Part shown: piece after piece, positions 1 to 11,008 of the stretch
Layout of the letters: each line of letters opens with the position of its first letter
How positions within the stretch are numbered: position 1 is the first letter of the stretch
From: Prochlorococcus sp. AG-424-E18
GTDB taxonomy: Bacteria > Cyanobacteriota > Cyanobacteriia > PCC-6307 > Cyanobiaceae
Assembly: GCA_003210155.1 (NCBI GenBank)
Contig: QCNC01000014.1
Coordinates: 1 to 37,835, forward strand
Direction: 5' to 3'
Length of the DNA stretch: 37,835 bases
Notes under the pieces: model-generated
Told to the model about the DNA's origin: nothing
What the model saw: the letters and a program-made list of their open reading frames with translations, nothing else
The model's database searches: none
Made by a program: the position numbers and the translations under genes

Positions 1-1
1 C

Positions 2-82
2 TCTCTAAACAAAATAACTTGGACTTTTTTAGTAGTTTTTTTATTTCTCGCAATTATTCTCAGCGCTGGTTGGATTTCATAA
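2..82 (+). CDS. secG: Preprotein translocase subunit SecG, C-terminal end (partial)
   Basis: Only the last 26 codons and the TAA stop at 80-82 are present; the start lies outside the window. The peptide runs from an SLNKITW segment into one hydrophobic helix and ends in LSAGWIS. This matches the second membrane helix and the typical end of cyanobacterial SecG, whose usual tail is close to LSAGWL. SecG is the small accessory subunit of the SecYEG protein-conducting channel. From memory, secG precedes groEL in related picocyanobacteria, which supports the call. It converges with groEL on a hairpin at 96-120. A different short membrane protein cannot be excluded from so little sequence. Confidence 0.7.
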   Translation, partial: SLNKITWTFLVVFLFLAIILSAGWIS

Positions 83-88
83 AAGTTA

Positions 89-120
89 AATAAAAAAGGG
101 ATCACTTAGAATGATCCCTT
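89..120 (-). terminator. Rho-independent terminator of groESL
   Basis: A perfect 9-bp inverted repeat, AAGGGATCA (96-104) and TGATCCCTT (112-120), closes a 7-nt loop. Read on the minus strand, the hairpin lies 30 bases past the groEL stop and is followed by a T run (bases 92-97 on the plus strand are all A), as in an intrinsic terminator. On the plus strand the hairpin is followed by As and only later by Ts, so it should serve the incoming secG transcript poorly. Confidence 0.85.
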
Positions 121-149
121 AAAAAAAATTTATTTTAAACTATTTTTTA

Positions 150-1814
<1,665 letters not shown>

Positions 1815-1838
1815 TTAATAATTTTTGAAACAAATATT

Positions 1839-2150
1839 TTAGCTGACTACAGCTAAAATATCCTTTTCTGAGAGCAAGACATATTCATCTCCTCCCAATT
1901 TAATGTCTGTGCCAGCATATTTGCTGTACAAAACTTTATCGCCAATACTCACTTCTGGAGTTTGACGAGAACCATCGTCATTAAGTTTGCCTGGGCCCAC
2001 CTGAGCAACTTCTCCAACCTGTGGTTTTTCTTTAGCTGAATCAGGCAAAAGGATGCCCCCAGCAGTTTTTTCCTCAGATGCGGAAACTTTAATGAATATT
2101 CTATCTCCCAGTGGTTTTACTGTAGAGACTGTAAGTGAAACGGCTGCCAT
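1839..2150 (-). CDS. groES: Co-chaperonin GroES
   Basis: The 10-kDa lid of the GroEL cage, 103 residues and full length. The N-terminal strand ([13 protein letters not shown]), the mobile loop that docks onto GroEL ([15 protein letters not shown], about residues 30-44) and the C-terminal [14 protein letters not shown] are all typical. It is the first gene of the groES-groEL operon and is divergent from atpD across a 219-base region. No Shine-Dalgarno sequence precedes the ATG; the stretch about 10 bases upstream reads TCCTCC on the coding strand, the opposite of what would be expected. Heat/light control through a K-box at 2268-2283 is likely. Confidence 0.98.
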
Positions 2151-2174
2151 AGATTAATGGAGGATCATGATTGA

Positions 2175-2187
2175 GACGCTTTGCGTC
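2175..2187 (-). promoter_or_regulatory. Short hairpin in groES 5' leader
   Basis: A perfect 5-bp GACGC / GCGTC stem with a 3-nt loop sits 25 bases upstream of the groES start codon. If transcription begins near the K-box, this hairpin lies in the leader of the mRNA. A role in mRNA stability or temperature-sensitive translation is possible but not shown; the stem is short. Confidence 0.3.
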
Positions 2188-2267
2188 ATAAAAATGGAAA
2201 GAGGAAATCTCGATCCGTATCATCAACAACATAATCTGCAAAGCGGCAATTAAACCATACTTAAACT

Positions 2268-2283
2268 GTGCGGGTGGCCGAAC
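2268..2283 (-). promoter_or_regulatory. K-box upstream of groESL
   Basis: Read on the minus strand this is GTTCGG-CCAC-CCGCAC, an exact match to the K-box consensus I recall for cyanobacterial groE genes (GTTCGG-NNAN-CCNNAC), which is linked to light- and heat-responsive groE transcription independent of HrcA. It is 118 bases upstream of the groES start. I find no CIRCE inverted repeat (TTAGCACTC-N9-GAGTGCTAA) in the 219-base intergenic region, nor an exact N-box (GATCTA). The segment stands out as GC-rich in an AT-rich spacer. Confidence 0.75.
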
Positions 2284-3830
<1,547 letters not shown>

Positions 3831-3870
3831 ATACCTGAATAAATATTAAACCTTCAATAATTTTAAATTA

Positions 3871-4275
3871 ATGGCAATTTCTCTTAAAGTTTTAGCTCCT
3901 AATAAAAATGTTTATCAAGGGGAAGCTGAAGAAGTAATCCTTCCAAGTACTACTGGCCAGCTTGGCATATTACCAGGGCACATATCTTTAGTTACTGCTT
4001 TAGACATTGGCGTTTTGAGGCTAAGATTGAATTCCCAGTGGAAATCAATAGCTCTTATGGGAGGCTTCGCTGAAATTGAATCAGATGAAGTAATAGTTTT
4101 AGTAAATAATGCTGAAATTGGTTCTGAAATTAATGTTCAGAATGCTGAACAAGATCTCAAAGAAGCAAAATTAGCAATTAGTAAATTTTCAGAAAATGAA
4201 AAAAATCCAGAGAAAATCAAGGCCTTAAAAGCTTTTTCGAAGGCTGAAGCTAGAATTCAAGCTGCAAAGAACTAA
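3871..4275 (+). CDS. atpC: F1Fo ATP synthase subunit epsilon
   Basis: Central-stalk subunit that couples rotation to catalysis and can inhibit ATP hydrolysis. The 134 residues show the N-terminal beta-sandwich ([21 protein letters not shown], then GQLGILPGH) and a C-terminal helical hairpin rich in Ala, Glu and Lys. In cyanobacterial nomenclature this is atpE. It ends three bases before the stop codon of the convergent PSRP-3 gene, and I see no convincing terminator at that junction, so the transcript probably runs antisense into the neighbour. Confidence 0.97.
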   Translation: MAISLKVLAPNKNVYQGEAEEVILPSTTGQLGILPGHISLVTALDIGVLRLRLNSQWKSIALMGGFAEIESDEVIVLVNNAEIGSEINVQNAEQDLKEAKLAISKFSENEKNPEKIKALKAFSKAEARIQAAKN

Positions 4276-4278
4276 TAT

Positions 4279-4755
4279 TCAAGCGGTTCCACAAAAAGTC
4301 ACTTCGGGAAACTTTAATTTGGCTTCTTCCAATTTTTTTGTTTTACCTTCTTCTTGCCAATAATTTATCACTTCTGTAGCTTTATTCAATATTTCTACTC
4401 TTTCGTTATCTGTAATCCAACCTTTATTCTCTAGTTCACTTTTTAATTTTTCCCAAGCATCATCTCTTGGCCAGAAATAATATGCGGTTAGAGGGCTTGG
4501 TCCTCCACCTACTATTTGATCCACCGCTAAAGCAACATTATCAGGTAACCATAAAACTTTTATTATGAACCTACCTTCATCAGGTTTAGGGGTATAACCA
4601 GTAGGTACTCCATCTTCATCAAGTGTGGCAGCAGCCATTACCGCAGTAGCACCCATCATTCCTGAATTAGGAGAAGAATTTTTAGACTTTGTGGCATCAC
4701 CTTCTTTTCCTTTTTTTTCTATTGAATGTTGATTTAATTTATCTGATGAGGTCAT
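4279..4755 (-). CDS. Ribosomal protein PSRP-3 / Ycf65 (cS23) family
   Basis: Small-subunit ribosomal protein found in cyanobacteria and chloroplasts. The family core is clear from about residue 62 to 130: [18 protein letters not shown], then [19 protein letters not shown] and a helix ending in ATEVINYWQ. Ahead of it is a hydrophilic, low-complexity N terminus of about 60 residues rich in Ser, Lys and Gly, and after it a charged tail of about 20 residues; both look longer than in plastid Ycf65. The start is the first ATG; no second candidate lies close to the core, so the extension seems genuine. It is transcribed toward atpC. Confidence 0.85.
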   Translation of the reverse strand: MTSSDKLNQHSIEKKGKEGDATKSKNSSPNSGMMGATAVMAAATLDEDGVPTGYTPKPDEGRFIIKVLWLPDNVALAVDQIVGGGPSPLTAYYFWPRDDAWEKLKSELENKGWITDNERVEILNKATEVINYWQEEGKTKKLEEAKLKFPEVTFCGTA

Positions 4756-4861
4756 TCACTTATTTATGTTTAATAAATAATTTATCAGTTTATGGTCACA
4801 TTTTGATTGATTCATTCAAAATTTCTTGATTTTATTTATTGATACCTTCTAAAGAGAATTT
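4756..4861 (-). other. Spacer with probable PSRP-3 promoter
   Basis: This 106-base AT-rich spacer separates the 52-residue protein gene from PSRP-3. It holds a 7-bp inverted repeat with almost no GC (4800-4806 and 4816-4822, loop 9) that lacks a T run on either strand. I see no further gene or clear promoter box. Confidence 0.3.
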
Positions 4862-5020
4862 TTATCTATCATGAGATACTTCATAAAAGTCATAGATTGT
4901 AGCTTCCAATGAATCCCAAAGATCTTTAGGGATATCATTTTCTTCGGCAAACATGCCAAGCTGACTAGCTAATCCTCTTGCTTGAGACAGTTTCGAATCA
5001 TATGAATCTGACTTGTTCAT
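4862..5020 (-). CDS. Small conserved-looking hypothetical protein (52 aa)
   Basis: A 52-residue reading frame from ATG (5018-5020) to TAA (4862-4864), in an otherwise gene-free gap of 319 bases. The protein is acidic and soluble, starting MNKSDSYDSKLSQARGL, with a probable helix (residues 10-25) and an aromatic segment DLWDSLEATIYDFYEV near the end. Residue composition and spacing look like a real small picocyanobacterial protein, not a random frame. It lies 54 bases downstream of pepP on the same strand and could share its transcript. Function unknown. Confidence 0.6.
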   Translation of the reverse strand: MNKSDSYDSKLSQARGLASQLGMFAEENDIPKDLWDSLEATIYDFYEVSHDR

Positions 5021-5074
5021 TTTTAAGCTTTAAACTTAATAAAAAATAAATCTATTAACTTGATAAGTCAAATT

Positions 5075-6400
5075 TTAGAATTCTAAATCAGAAATTTCTT
5101 TTAGTGCCGCAATACTTAAAACTTCTGGGTTTTTATCTGTGACCAGAACATCATCTTCAATTCTTATCCCTATGCCTTTCCATTTCTCGTCTATTTGGGG
5201 TTGTCCCTCAGGGACTGGGATTCTATCACTTATATAGATCCCAGGTTCTACCGTAAGAATCATTCCATTATCTAATGGCACTTCATAGTCCCCCATTCTG
5301 TATGCCCCAACATCATGAACATCTAAACCCAGCCAATGTCCAGTTCTATGCATGTAAAGATGTTTGTAAGATTGATTCTCAATTATCTCCTGAGTACTGC
5401 CAGACAATAAACCAATTTCTTTTAAACCTTCTATGAGAATTGTTAAAGCAACATTATGCACAGCACTAGAATTCGATCCCTTAACAGCACTTTTAATTGC
5501 ATTTTTCTGAGCACTCAATACAATTTCATAGATAACCTTTTGCTCATAAGAAAATTTACCACCTATTGGAATAGTTCTTGTTATGTCTCCATTGTAATAA
5601 TCAATAAGTGAGCAGCCAGCATCAACCAATAATAAATCTTCCTTCTTCAAAGGCGAGTTGTTTGACGTGTAATGCAAAATACATGCATTATCTCCTGATG
5701 CAACAATAGAATTATAAGCTGGTCCCCTCGCTCCTTTTTCCAAAAAAAATCCCTCTAAAAGACCCTGAATTTGTCTTTCATTTTTCTTTGATGAGATAGA
5801 TTTTCTAACTAGTTCATGAGCTTCAGCTGAAATTTGTATAGCCTCTCTCATTCTGTTAATTTCAAATTCACTTTTAATTAATCTCATCTCATTTAAATAA
5901 ATTTCTGGAGATTTTATAGAATTTGCACCAATCCCTGATCTTGATCGATTTTCAAGTTGTTGTGAAAATATCTCGAGTACTATTTTCTCAAATAATGGAT
6001 ACTTACCTATTGAAAAAACAAGTTCGTCAGAACCATTTATATAGGCTGGGAGTAAATCTTTTAATTCGTTTATTGAGTGAGCTTTATCAGCATTAAACTC
6101 TTTTTCAGCACCTTCTAAACCCCATCTAAAGCCATGCCAGACTTCGCTGATAACATCTTTAGGAGCAACAAACATAATAAATCTCTCTCCTTTTGGCTTA
6201 TGCGATAAGAAAAGAGCAATTGCATCTGGCTCATCGAAACCGGTTAGATACCAAAAATTACTATCTTGTCTAAAAGGATATTCACAATCAGCATGATGCT
6301 TTACTAGACTAGCACCAGGGATAATAGCAGCTTTTCCATTTAATTTATTGAGGAAGATTTCTCTTCTTTCTTCAAAAACTTTATTTTCAGGTTTAAACAT
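5075..6400 (-). CDS. pepP: Xaa-Pro aminopeptidase (aminopeptidase P, M24B)
   Basis: Cytoplasmic metalloprotease that removes an N-terminal residue ahead of proline. Length (441 residues) is as in E. coli PepP. The N-terminal creatinase-like domain (about 1-170, with the YPFRQDSNFWYLTG segment) is followed by a pita-bread domain whose five metal ligands can all be seen: Asp260 (LLLVDAG), Asp272 (NGDITRT), His355 (RTGHWLG), Glu385 (TVEPGIY) and Glu415 (GIRIEDD). It is divergent from the CNNM gene across 73 bases and followed downstream by the 52-residue gene. Confidence 0.95.
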   Translation of the reverse strand: MFKPENKVFEERREIFLNKLNGKAAIIPGASLVKHHADCEYPFRQDSNFWYLTGFDEPDAIALFLSHKPKGERFIMFVAPKDVISEVWHGFRWGLEGAEKEFNADKAHSINELKDLLPAYINGSDELVFSIGKYPLFEKIVLEIFSQQLENRSRSGIGANSIKSPEIYLNEMRLIKSEFEINRMREAIQISAEAHELVRKSISSKKNERQIQGLLEGFFLEKGARGPAYNSIVASGDNACILHYTSNNSPLKKEDLLLVDAGCSLIDYYNGDITRTIPIGGKFSYEQKVIYEIVLSAQKNAIKSAVKGSNSSAVHNVALTILIEGLKEIGLLSGSTQEIIENQSYKHLYMHRTGHWLGLDVHDVGAYRMGDYEVPLDNGMILTVEPGIYISDRIPVPEGQPQIDEKWKGIGIRIEDDVLVTDKNPEVLSIAALKEISDLEF

Positions 6401-6473
6401 AGATTGTGTATTGGCGTGTTTAAAAAAAAATGGAAGAATGGATTAATACAGATTTAGTAACTAATCTATTTTA

Positions 6474-7451
6474 ATGGAACCAAGTGTTTACGGTTTAATT
6501 GTTCTTATAATAATTATCTTAATTGGGTCAGCATGTTGTTCGGGAGTAGAAGCTGCTTTTTTAGCTGTAAATTCGATTCGAATTCTAGAGATAGCCTCTA
6601 AACAAAAACCAAAGAGTTCTGCAAATCAACTCCTTAAGCTTAGAAAACATCTTGGAAGAACCTTAACTGTAATTACTATTACTAATAATGGATTTAACAT
6701 AATTGGAAGTCTTATTTTAGGGGTATATGGAGCATTGGTTATTAATAGTAGTTATGGCCTAACCCTGTTTTCAATTTCTTTTTACATACTAGTCGTACTA
6801 GTAGGAGAAGTACTACCTAAGGCTCTTGGCACAAGATTCTCAGTTCAAATAGCATTATTATCAGTTCCTATCTTGAGAATATTGCATACTTTAATGAGGC
6901 CATTTTTATTATTAATAGAACAAATATTTCCAGTTATTACGGCAGAAAATGAAATTTCAACAGATGAAGAGGAAATTAGACAATTGGCAAAAATTGGAAG
7001 CCAAAAAGGTTTGATAGAAGCTGATGAAGCAGCAATGATATTTAAGGTTTTTCAATTAAATGATTTAAAAGCTAAAGATTTAATGATCCCTAGAGTATCA
7101 GCACCTTGTCTTGATGGGTCTTCGAATCTTGAAGAAATTTCAAAACTTATAATGAGCGATAATTCTCCATGGTGGGTTATTTTGGGAGATAAAGTTGACA
7201 AAATACAGGGGGTAGTTCACCGTGAGAGAATGCTAGCAGAATTAATTAATGGAGAAAATAAAAAATTATTGTCAGAAATTTGCGAACCTGTGGACTACAT
7301 TCCCGAAATGATTAAGGCAGATCAATTATTAACAAGATTTGACAAGAATCATAAAGGAGTGAAAGTAGTAGTAGATGAATTTGGAGGATTCGTGGGCATT
7401 ATTGGTGCAGAAGCTGTGTTATCTGTTTTAGCTGGCTGGTGGAAAAAATAA
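6474..7451 (+). CDS. CNNM/CorB-type membrane protein with CBS pair
   Basis: A 325-residue protein with an N-terminal DUF21/CNNM transmembrane domain (about 1-165, several hydrophobic helices, with SACCSGVEAAFLAVNSIR in the first and NNGFNIIGS in the second) and a CBS-domain pair (about 200-322). Families of this type include Mg2+ and Co2+ transport or efflux proteins, often labelled hemolysin-like. The usual C-terminal CorC_HlyC domain is missing; the protein stops straight after the second CBS unit. It is followed after three bases by a GTPase gene, so the two are likely co-transcribed. Substrate is not certain. Confidence 0.85.
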   Translation: MEPSVYGLIVLIIIILIGSACCSGVEAAFLAVNSIRILEIASKQKPKSSANQLLKLRKHLGRTLTVITITNNGFNIIGSLILGVYGALVINSSYGLTLFSISFYILVVLVGEVLPKALGTRFSVQIALLSVPILRILHTLMRPFLLLIEQIFPVITAENEISTDEEEIRQLAKIGSQKGLIEADEAAMIFKVFQLNDLKAKDLMIPRVSAPCLDGSSNLEEISKLIMSDNSPWWVILGDKVDKIQGVVHRERMLAELINGENKKLLSEICEPVDYIPEMIKADQLLTRFDKNHKGVKVVVDEFGGFVGIIGAEAVLSVLAGWWKK

Positions 7452-7454
7452 ATC

Positions 7455-8696
7455 ATGAAACAATTTAAAATAAAAAATAATTATTTACTTTTAAAAAATT
7501 GGTGGAAGACTATTGATCTTACCAACTATGAAAAAAGTTATTTTAATAGGGACATAATTTCTTTTAATCAACAACTTTTTAGGCTCAAAGAAAAAAAATT
7601 AAGAATTGGCGCATATGGTAAATCAGGCGTAGGGAAATCTTCTGTTTTAAATTCTTTATTAGAAAAAGATATATTTAAAACAGATATTATCAACGGCACC
7701 ACAAAAGGAATTCAGGCTGAAGAATGGAAATTTAAAGATCAATCACTCAATAGTATAGAGTTACTAGATTCTCCAGGATTTGATTTCTGCGATATCAAAT
7801 TCCCAGATAAAGTTTACTCCTCTATAAATCACTCAGATCTTATTTTATTTATAATTTCGGGAGATTTAAATAGAAATGAGTTAAACGAAATCAGCTCTTT
7901 TATAAAAGATGGAAAAAAAATAATTTTAATTTTAAACAAAATCAATCTTTTTAATAAAAATGAAGTAAAAGAAATAATTGAAAATATAAAGTTAAAGCTT
8001 CCAAAAGATTTAAATATTCCAATAATCATTAATAACGAAAACAATCTTAAAAATTACATAGCAAAATTAATCGATCAATATGGTGAGATTCTATTAACAC
8101 TAAACTCTATTCAATTAGCTGATAAATTGTTTCTAAAAATAAAGGAGCAAAGATTGAAAAGAAGGCAGAAATTAGCTCAATCAACTATTGGTAAATTTTC
8201 GACTTTAAAGGCATCCGCAGTAGCTCTTAATCCTTTTATTTTATTTGATGTTGCTGGTAGTTTTGCACTAGATACTGCATTGATTAACGAATTAAGTAAG
8301 ATTTACGGCTTAAAGTTGAAAGGTGAATCTACAAGAAAAATATTTAAAAATATATCCATTAATAATTTATGTTTGGGAATCACTCAAGTCGGCGTTAATA
8401 GCTCTTTCAACCTTATTAAGAAACTAATTCTTTTAACAGCACCTTTTACTAACGGACTTTCATTATTACCCTATGGACCCATAGCAATTATTCAAGCTGC
8501 AATCGCAGTTTATTCTACAAAAATTCTAGGGAAATTAGCAGCAAAAGAGATATTAGTGAGAAGCAAAGCTTCTTTTATAGAACCTGATATTTTGATCCAA
8601 AATATGAATTTTAATGACCCAGAGATTTTTAACTACATCAATATTTATTTTTCAAGTAGAAATTTAAATAATAGTTTTGTTAGTTTTCTTCCTTAA
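7455..8696 (+). CDS. DUF697-type GTP-binding protein
   Basis: A 413-residue protein with an Era/TrmE-like G domain (about 48-200) and a hydrophobic C-terminal DUF697-like region (about 225-390). G1 is GKSGVGKS (55-62), the G2 threonine is near 82-83 and G3 is DSPG (105-108). G4 reads NKIN (161-164) where NKxD is expected; the last codon is AAT (7944-7946). Cyanobacterial proteins with this architecture are thought to associate with membranes, but their role is not established. It sits in a tight plus-strand group: CNNM protein, this gene, nadD, nadE, with gaps of 3 and 8 bases and a 4-base overlap. Confidence 0.85.
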   Translation: MKQFKIKNNYLLLKNWWKTIDLTNYEKSYFNRDIISFNQQLFRLKEKKLRIGAYGKSGVGKSSVLNSLLEKDIFKTDIINGTTKGIQAEEWKFKDQSLNSIELLDSPGFDFCDIKFPDKVYSSINHSDLILFIISGDLNRNELNEISSFIKDGKKIILILNKINLFNKNEVKEIIENIKLKLPKDLNIPIIINNENNLKNYIAKLIDQYGEILLTLNSIQLADKLFLKIKEQRLKRRQKLAQSTIGKFSTLKASAVALNPFILFDVAGSFALDTALINELSKIYGLKLKGESTRKIFKNISINNLCLGITQVGVNSSFNLIKKLILLTAPFTNGLSLLPYGPIAIIQAAIAVYSTKILGKLAAKEILVRSKASFIEPDILIQNMNFNDPEIFNYINIYFSSRNLNNSFVSFLP

Positions 8697-8704
8697 AACT
8701 TAAA

Positions 8705-9283
8705 ATGGAAAAAAGCATTGCTTTATTTGGTACGAGTGCTGATCCACCTACAATTGGACACAAAAAAATTCTCGAAGAATTATCCAAAATTTATGTTTTT
8801 ACCATTAGCTATGTGAGCAACAACCCCCAAAAAAAGCACATAGAGGATATCTCAATACGTAGCCATTTATTAAAAACTCTTATTGATGATTTAGATAATC
8901 CGAAAATTTTATTTAATCAAAAAATAAGTAGCCAATGGGCACTAGAGTCAATCAAAAAATGTAAAGAAATTTATAAATTTAATAATTTAGATTTTGTAAT
9001 TGGGAGTGATTTAATTAAAGATATTTTCTACTGGAAAAATTTCGACAAAATTATTTCGGAGGTAAGTTTTTTTATAATTTTAAGAGAGGGATATCCTGTT
9101 GAATCAAATACTCTTAAAATGTTAGAAACTTATAGAGTAAAATTTAAGATTTCAACCATCAAAACCCCAAACATTTCAAGTTCTAAGTTTAGATTAAATT
9201 TTAATTGTTCTAATTTACCGTCGTCGTTAATAGATATAGTTAAAAGGAATAATTTATATCAATCCATCAAATTAGTTGAATGA
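8705..9283 (+). CDS. nadD: Nicotinate-nucleotide adenylyltransferase
   Basis: Joins ATP and nicotinate mononucleotide to give deamido-NAD, the penultimate step of NAD synthesis. The 192 residues contain the nucleotidyltransferase motifs ALFGTSADPPTIGH (T/H-x-G-H at 16-19), GSDL (100-103) and ISSSKFR (157-163, family ISSTxIR). It overlaps nadE by four bases (ATGA), so the two final NAD enzymes are translationally coupled. The family assignment rests on these motifs and on the nadE neighbour; overall divergence is high. Confidence 0.92.
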   Translation: MEKSIALFGTSADPPTIGHKKILEELSKIYVFTISYVSNNPQKKHIEDISIRSHLLKTLIDDLDNPKILFNQKISSQWALESIKKCKEIYKFNNLDFVIGSDLIKDIFYWKNFDKIISEVSFFIILREGYPVESNTLKMLETYRVKFKISTIKTPNISSSKFRLNFNCSNLPSSLIDIVKRNNLYQSIKLVE

Positions 9284-10977
9284 AATTTTTTCTTGCCCAA
9301 ATAAATCCAGTTGTTGGAGATTTAGAAGGCAATGCAAAAAAAATACTTAATATTGCTTCGAAAGCTAGCTCAATTTCTGCTGATTTTGTTCTTACTCCAG
9401 AATTATCATTATGGGGATATCCTGCAAATGACTTACTTTTTAAAAAAAATTTAATCAAAAATCAATACCAAATTCTTGATCAATTAGCCTTAGATATTAA
9501 TAAAAAATATGGCAACTTAAGCATCTCAATCGGAATAGCTGAAAAGGTAAATGATTCTTTTTTTCCTAATCTTTATAATTCTATTGCGTTGGTTGAGGGC
9601 GGTGAATGGAAAATAATTGCTCGGAAAATTATTCTTCCCACTTATGAAGTATTTGATGAGAAAAGATACTTTAGATCAGAAGAAAAAGTTTCCGTATTGA
9701 TTAAACAAATTAAAAATAAAACTTGGCGACTTGGCTTTACTATATGTGAGGATTTATGGGTCAATAAAGATATAGAAGGTAGAGGAATCCATAGAAAAAA
9801 TCCCATTATTGATTTAAAGAAAAAAAAAGTTGATATTTTAGTAAATTTATCAGCCTCCCCATATACTCTGAAAAAGTTAGAGCTAAGATCCAAGGTTTCC
9901 AGTTTTGCTGCACAATATCTTCAAGTACCGCTGATTTATGTCAACCAGATTGGAGCAAATGATAATTTAATTTTTGATGGAAATAGTTTTATTCTTGATA
10001 AGAATGGATCTAAAATTAAGCAATTAAAATCTTTTTCGGAAGATCTCTCCAGCTGGGAAATTAAGCAAACAAAACCTGAAAAAAATGAATTTAAAAACTC
10101 CGAAATGTCATCAATTTTTGATGCATTAGTCCTTGGTGTTAAAGATTATGCAAAAAAATGTGGATTTAAAACAGCTTTAGTTGGATTAAGTGGTGGTATT
10201 GATTCAGCACTTGTCTCAGCAATTGCTACAGCGGCTCTAGGAAGTGATAATGTCTATTGCGTTTCAATGCCATCTAAATGGAGCTCACCTCATTCAAAGA
10301 GTGATGCGAAAGATTTAGCAAGAAGATTAAAGATAAGTTTCAAGAGCATTCCAATTGAAAACTTGATGACCTCTTTTGAAGAATCATTTATAAAAACCAT
10401 ATCTTTCAAGATGGCTGAAATAACAAATCAAAATATTCAGTCAAGGATAAGAGGCACACTTCTTATGGCTTTAGCAAATCAAGAAAAGCATTTGTTACTC
10501 TCAACAGGCAATAAATCAGAACTAGCCGTAGGATATTGCACACTTTATGGTGATATGAATGGGGGATTATCTGTAATTGGGGATTTATATAAAACTAATG
10601 TTTTTAAATTATGCAATTGGCTCGATAGTGAAGATTCAATTAATAGTAGAAAGTTATATATGTTAGATACTAGTGTAGATATAATTGGAGAAAATATACG
10701 TAAAAAAGCTCCAAGTGCTGAATTAGGGCCTAATCAATTAGATACTGATTCTCTCCCACCTTACTCTATTTTAGATAAAATTCTTAAAGAAATTATTGAA
10801 GAGAAAAAAGATTTACAACAACTAGAAGAAGATGGTTATAAAAAAGATTTAATTTTAAAAATTATCTCACTCATAAAAAAAGCGGAATTTAAAAGAAAGC
10901 AGGCTCCTCCAATCCTAAAACTAAGCAGTCAATCATTAGGAAGTGACTGGAGAGTTCCCATAGCAATATCTTATTAA
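9280..10977 (+). CDS. nadE: Glutamine-dependent NAD+ synthetase
   Basis: Amidates deamido-NAD to NAD with ammonia taken from glutamine. The 565 residues form two domains. The N-terminal nitrilase-like glutaminase (about 1-265) has a catalytic triad recognisable as Glu41 (TPELSLWGY), Lys116 (ahead of LPTYEVFDE) and Cys156 (FTICEDLW). The C-terminal synthetase domain has the PP-loop SGGIDS (304-309). The ATG overlaps the nadD stop. The TAA overlaps the stop codon of the convergent DUF3326 gene. Confidence 0.97.
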   Translation: MKFFLAQINPVVGDLEGNAKKILNIASKASSISADFVLTPELSLWGYPANDLLFKKNLIKNQYQILDQLALDINKKYGNLSISIGIAEKVNDSFFPNLYNSIALVEGGEWKIIARKIILPTYEVFDEKRYFRSEEKVSVLIKQIKNKTWRLGFTICEDLWVNKDIEGRGIHRKNPIIDLKKKKVDILVNLSASPYTLKKLELRSKVSSFAAQYLQVPLIYVNQIGANDNLIFDGNSFILDKNGSKIKQLKSFSEDLSSWEIKQTKPEKNEFKNSEMSSIFDALVLGVKDYAKKCGFKTALVGLSGGIDSALVSAIATAALGSDNVYCVSMPSKWSSPHSKSDAKDLARRLKISFKSIPIENLMTSFEESFIKTISFKMAEITNQNIQSRIRGTLLMALANQEKHLLLSTGNKSELAVGYCTLYGDMNGGLSVIGDLYKTNVFKLCNWLDSEDSINSRKLYMLDTSVDIIGENIRKKAPSAELGPNQLDTDSLPPYSILDKILKEIIEEKKDLQQLEEDGYKKDLILKIISLIKKAEFKRKQAPPILKLSSQSLGSDWRVPIAISY

Positions 10978-11008
10978 TCACTATAAGAACACTCTTGGAT
11001 TTTTTTTA
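10969..11008 (+). terminator. Weak candidate terminator of nadE
   Basis: A 6-bp stem TCTTAT (10969-10974) / ATAAGA (10983-10988) with an 8-nt loop spans the overlapping stop codons of nadE and the DUF3326 gene. A run of eight Ts follows 12 bases later on the plus strand. The stem has only two GC pairs, so this is tentative. Confidence 0.3.

Noticed and set aside
4255..4320. Terminator at the atpC/PSRP-3 junction
   Set aside because: Only a 5-bp AAAGT/ACTTT stem and an imperfect GGTTCC/GGAAAC pairing are present, without a T run in the right place.
4800..4822. 7-bp inverted repeat between the 52-residue gene and PSRP-3 as a terminator
   Set aside because: One GC pair only and no T run on either strand; probably chance in AT-rich sequence.
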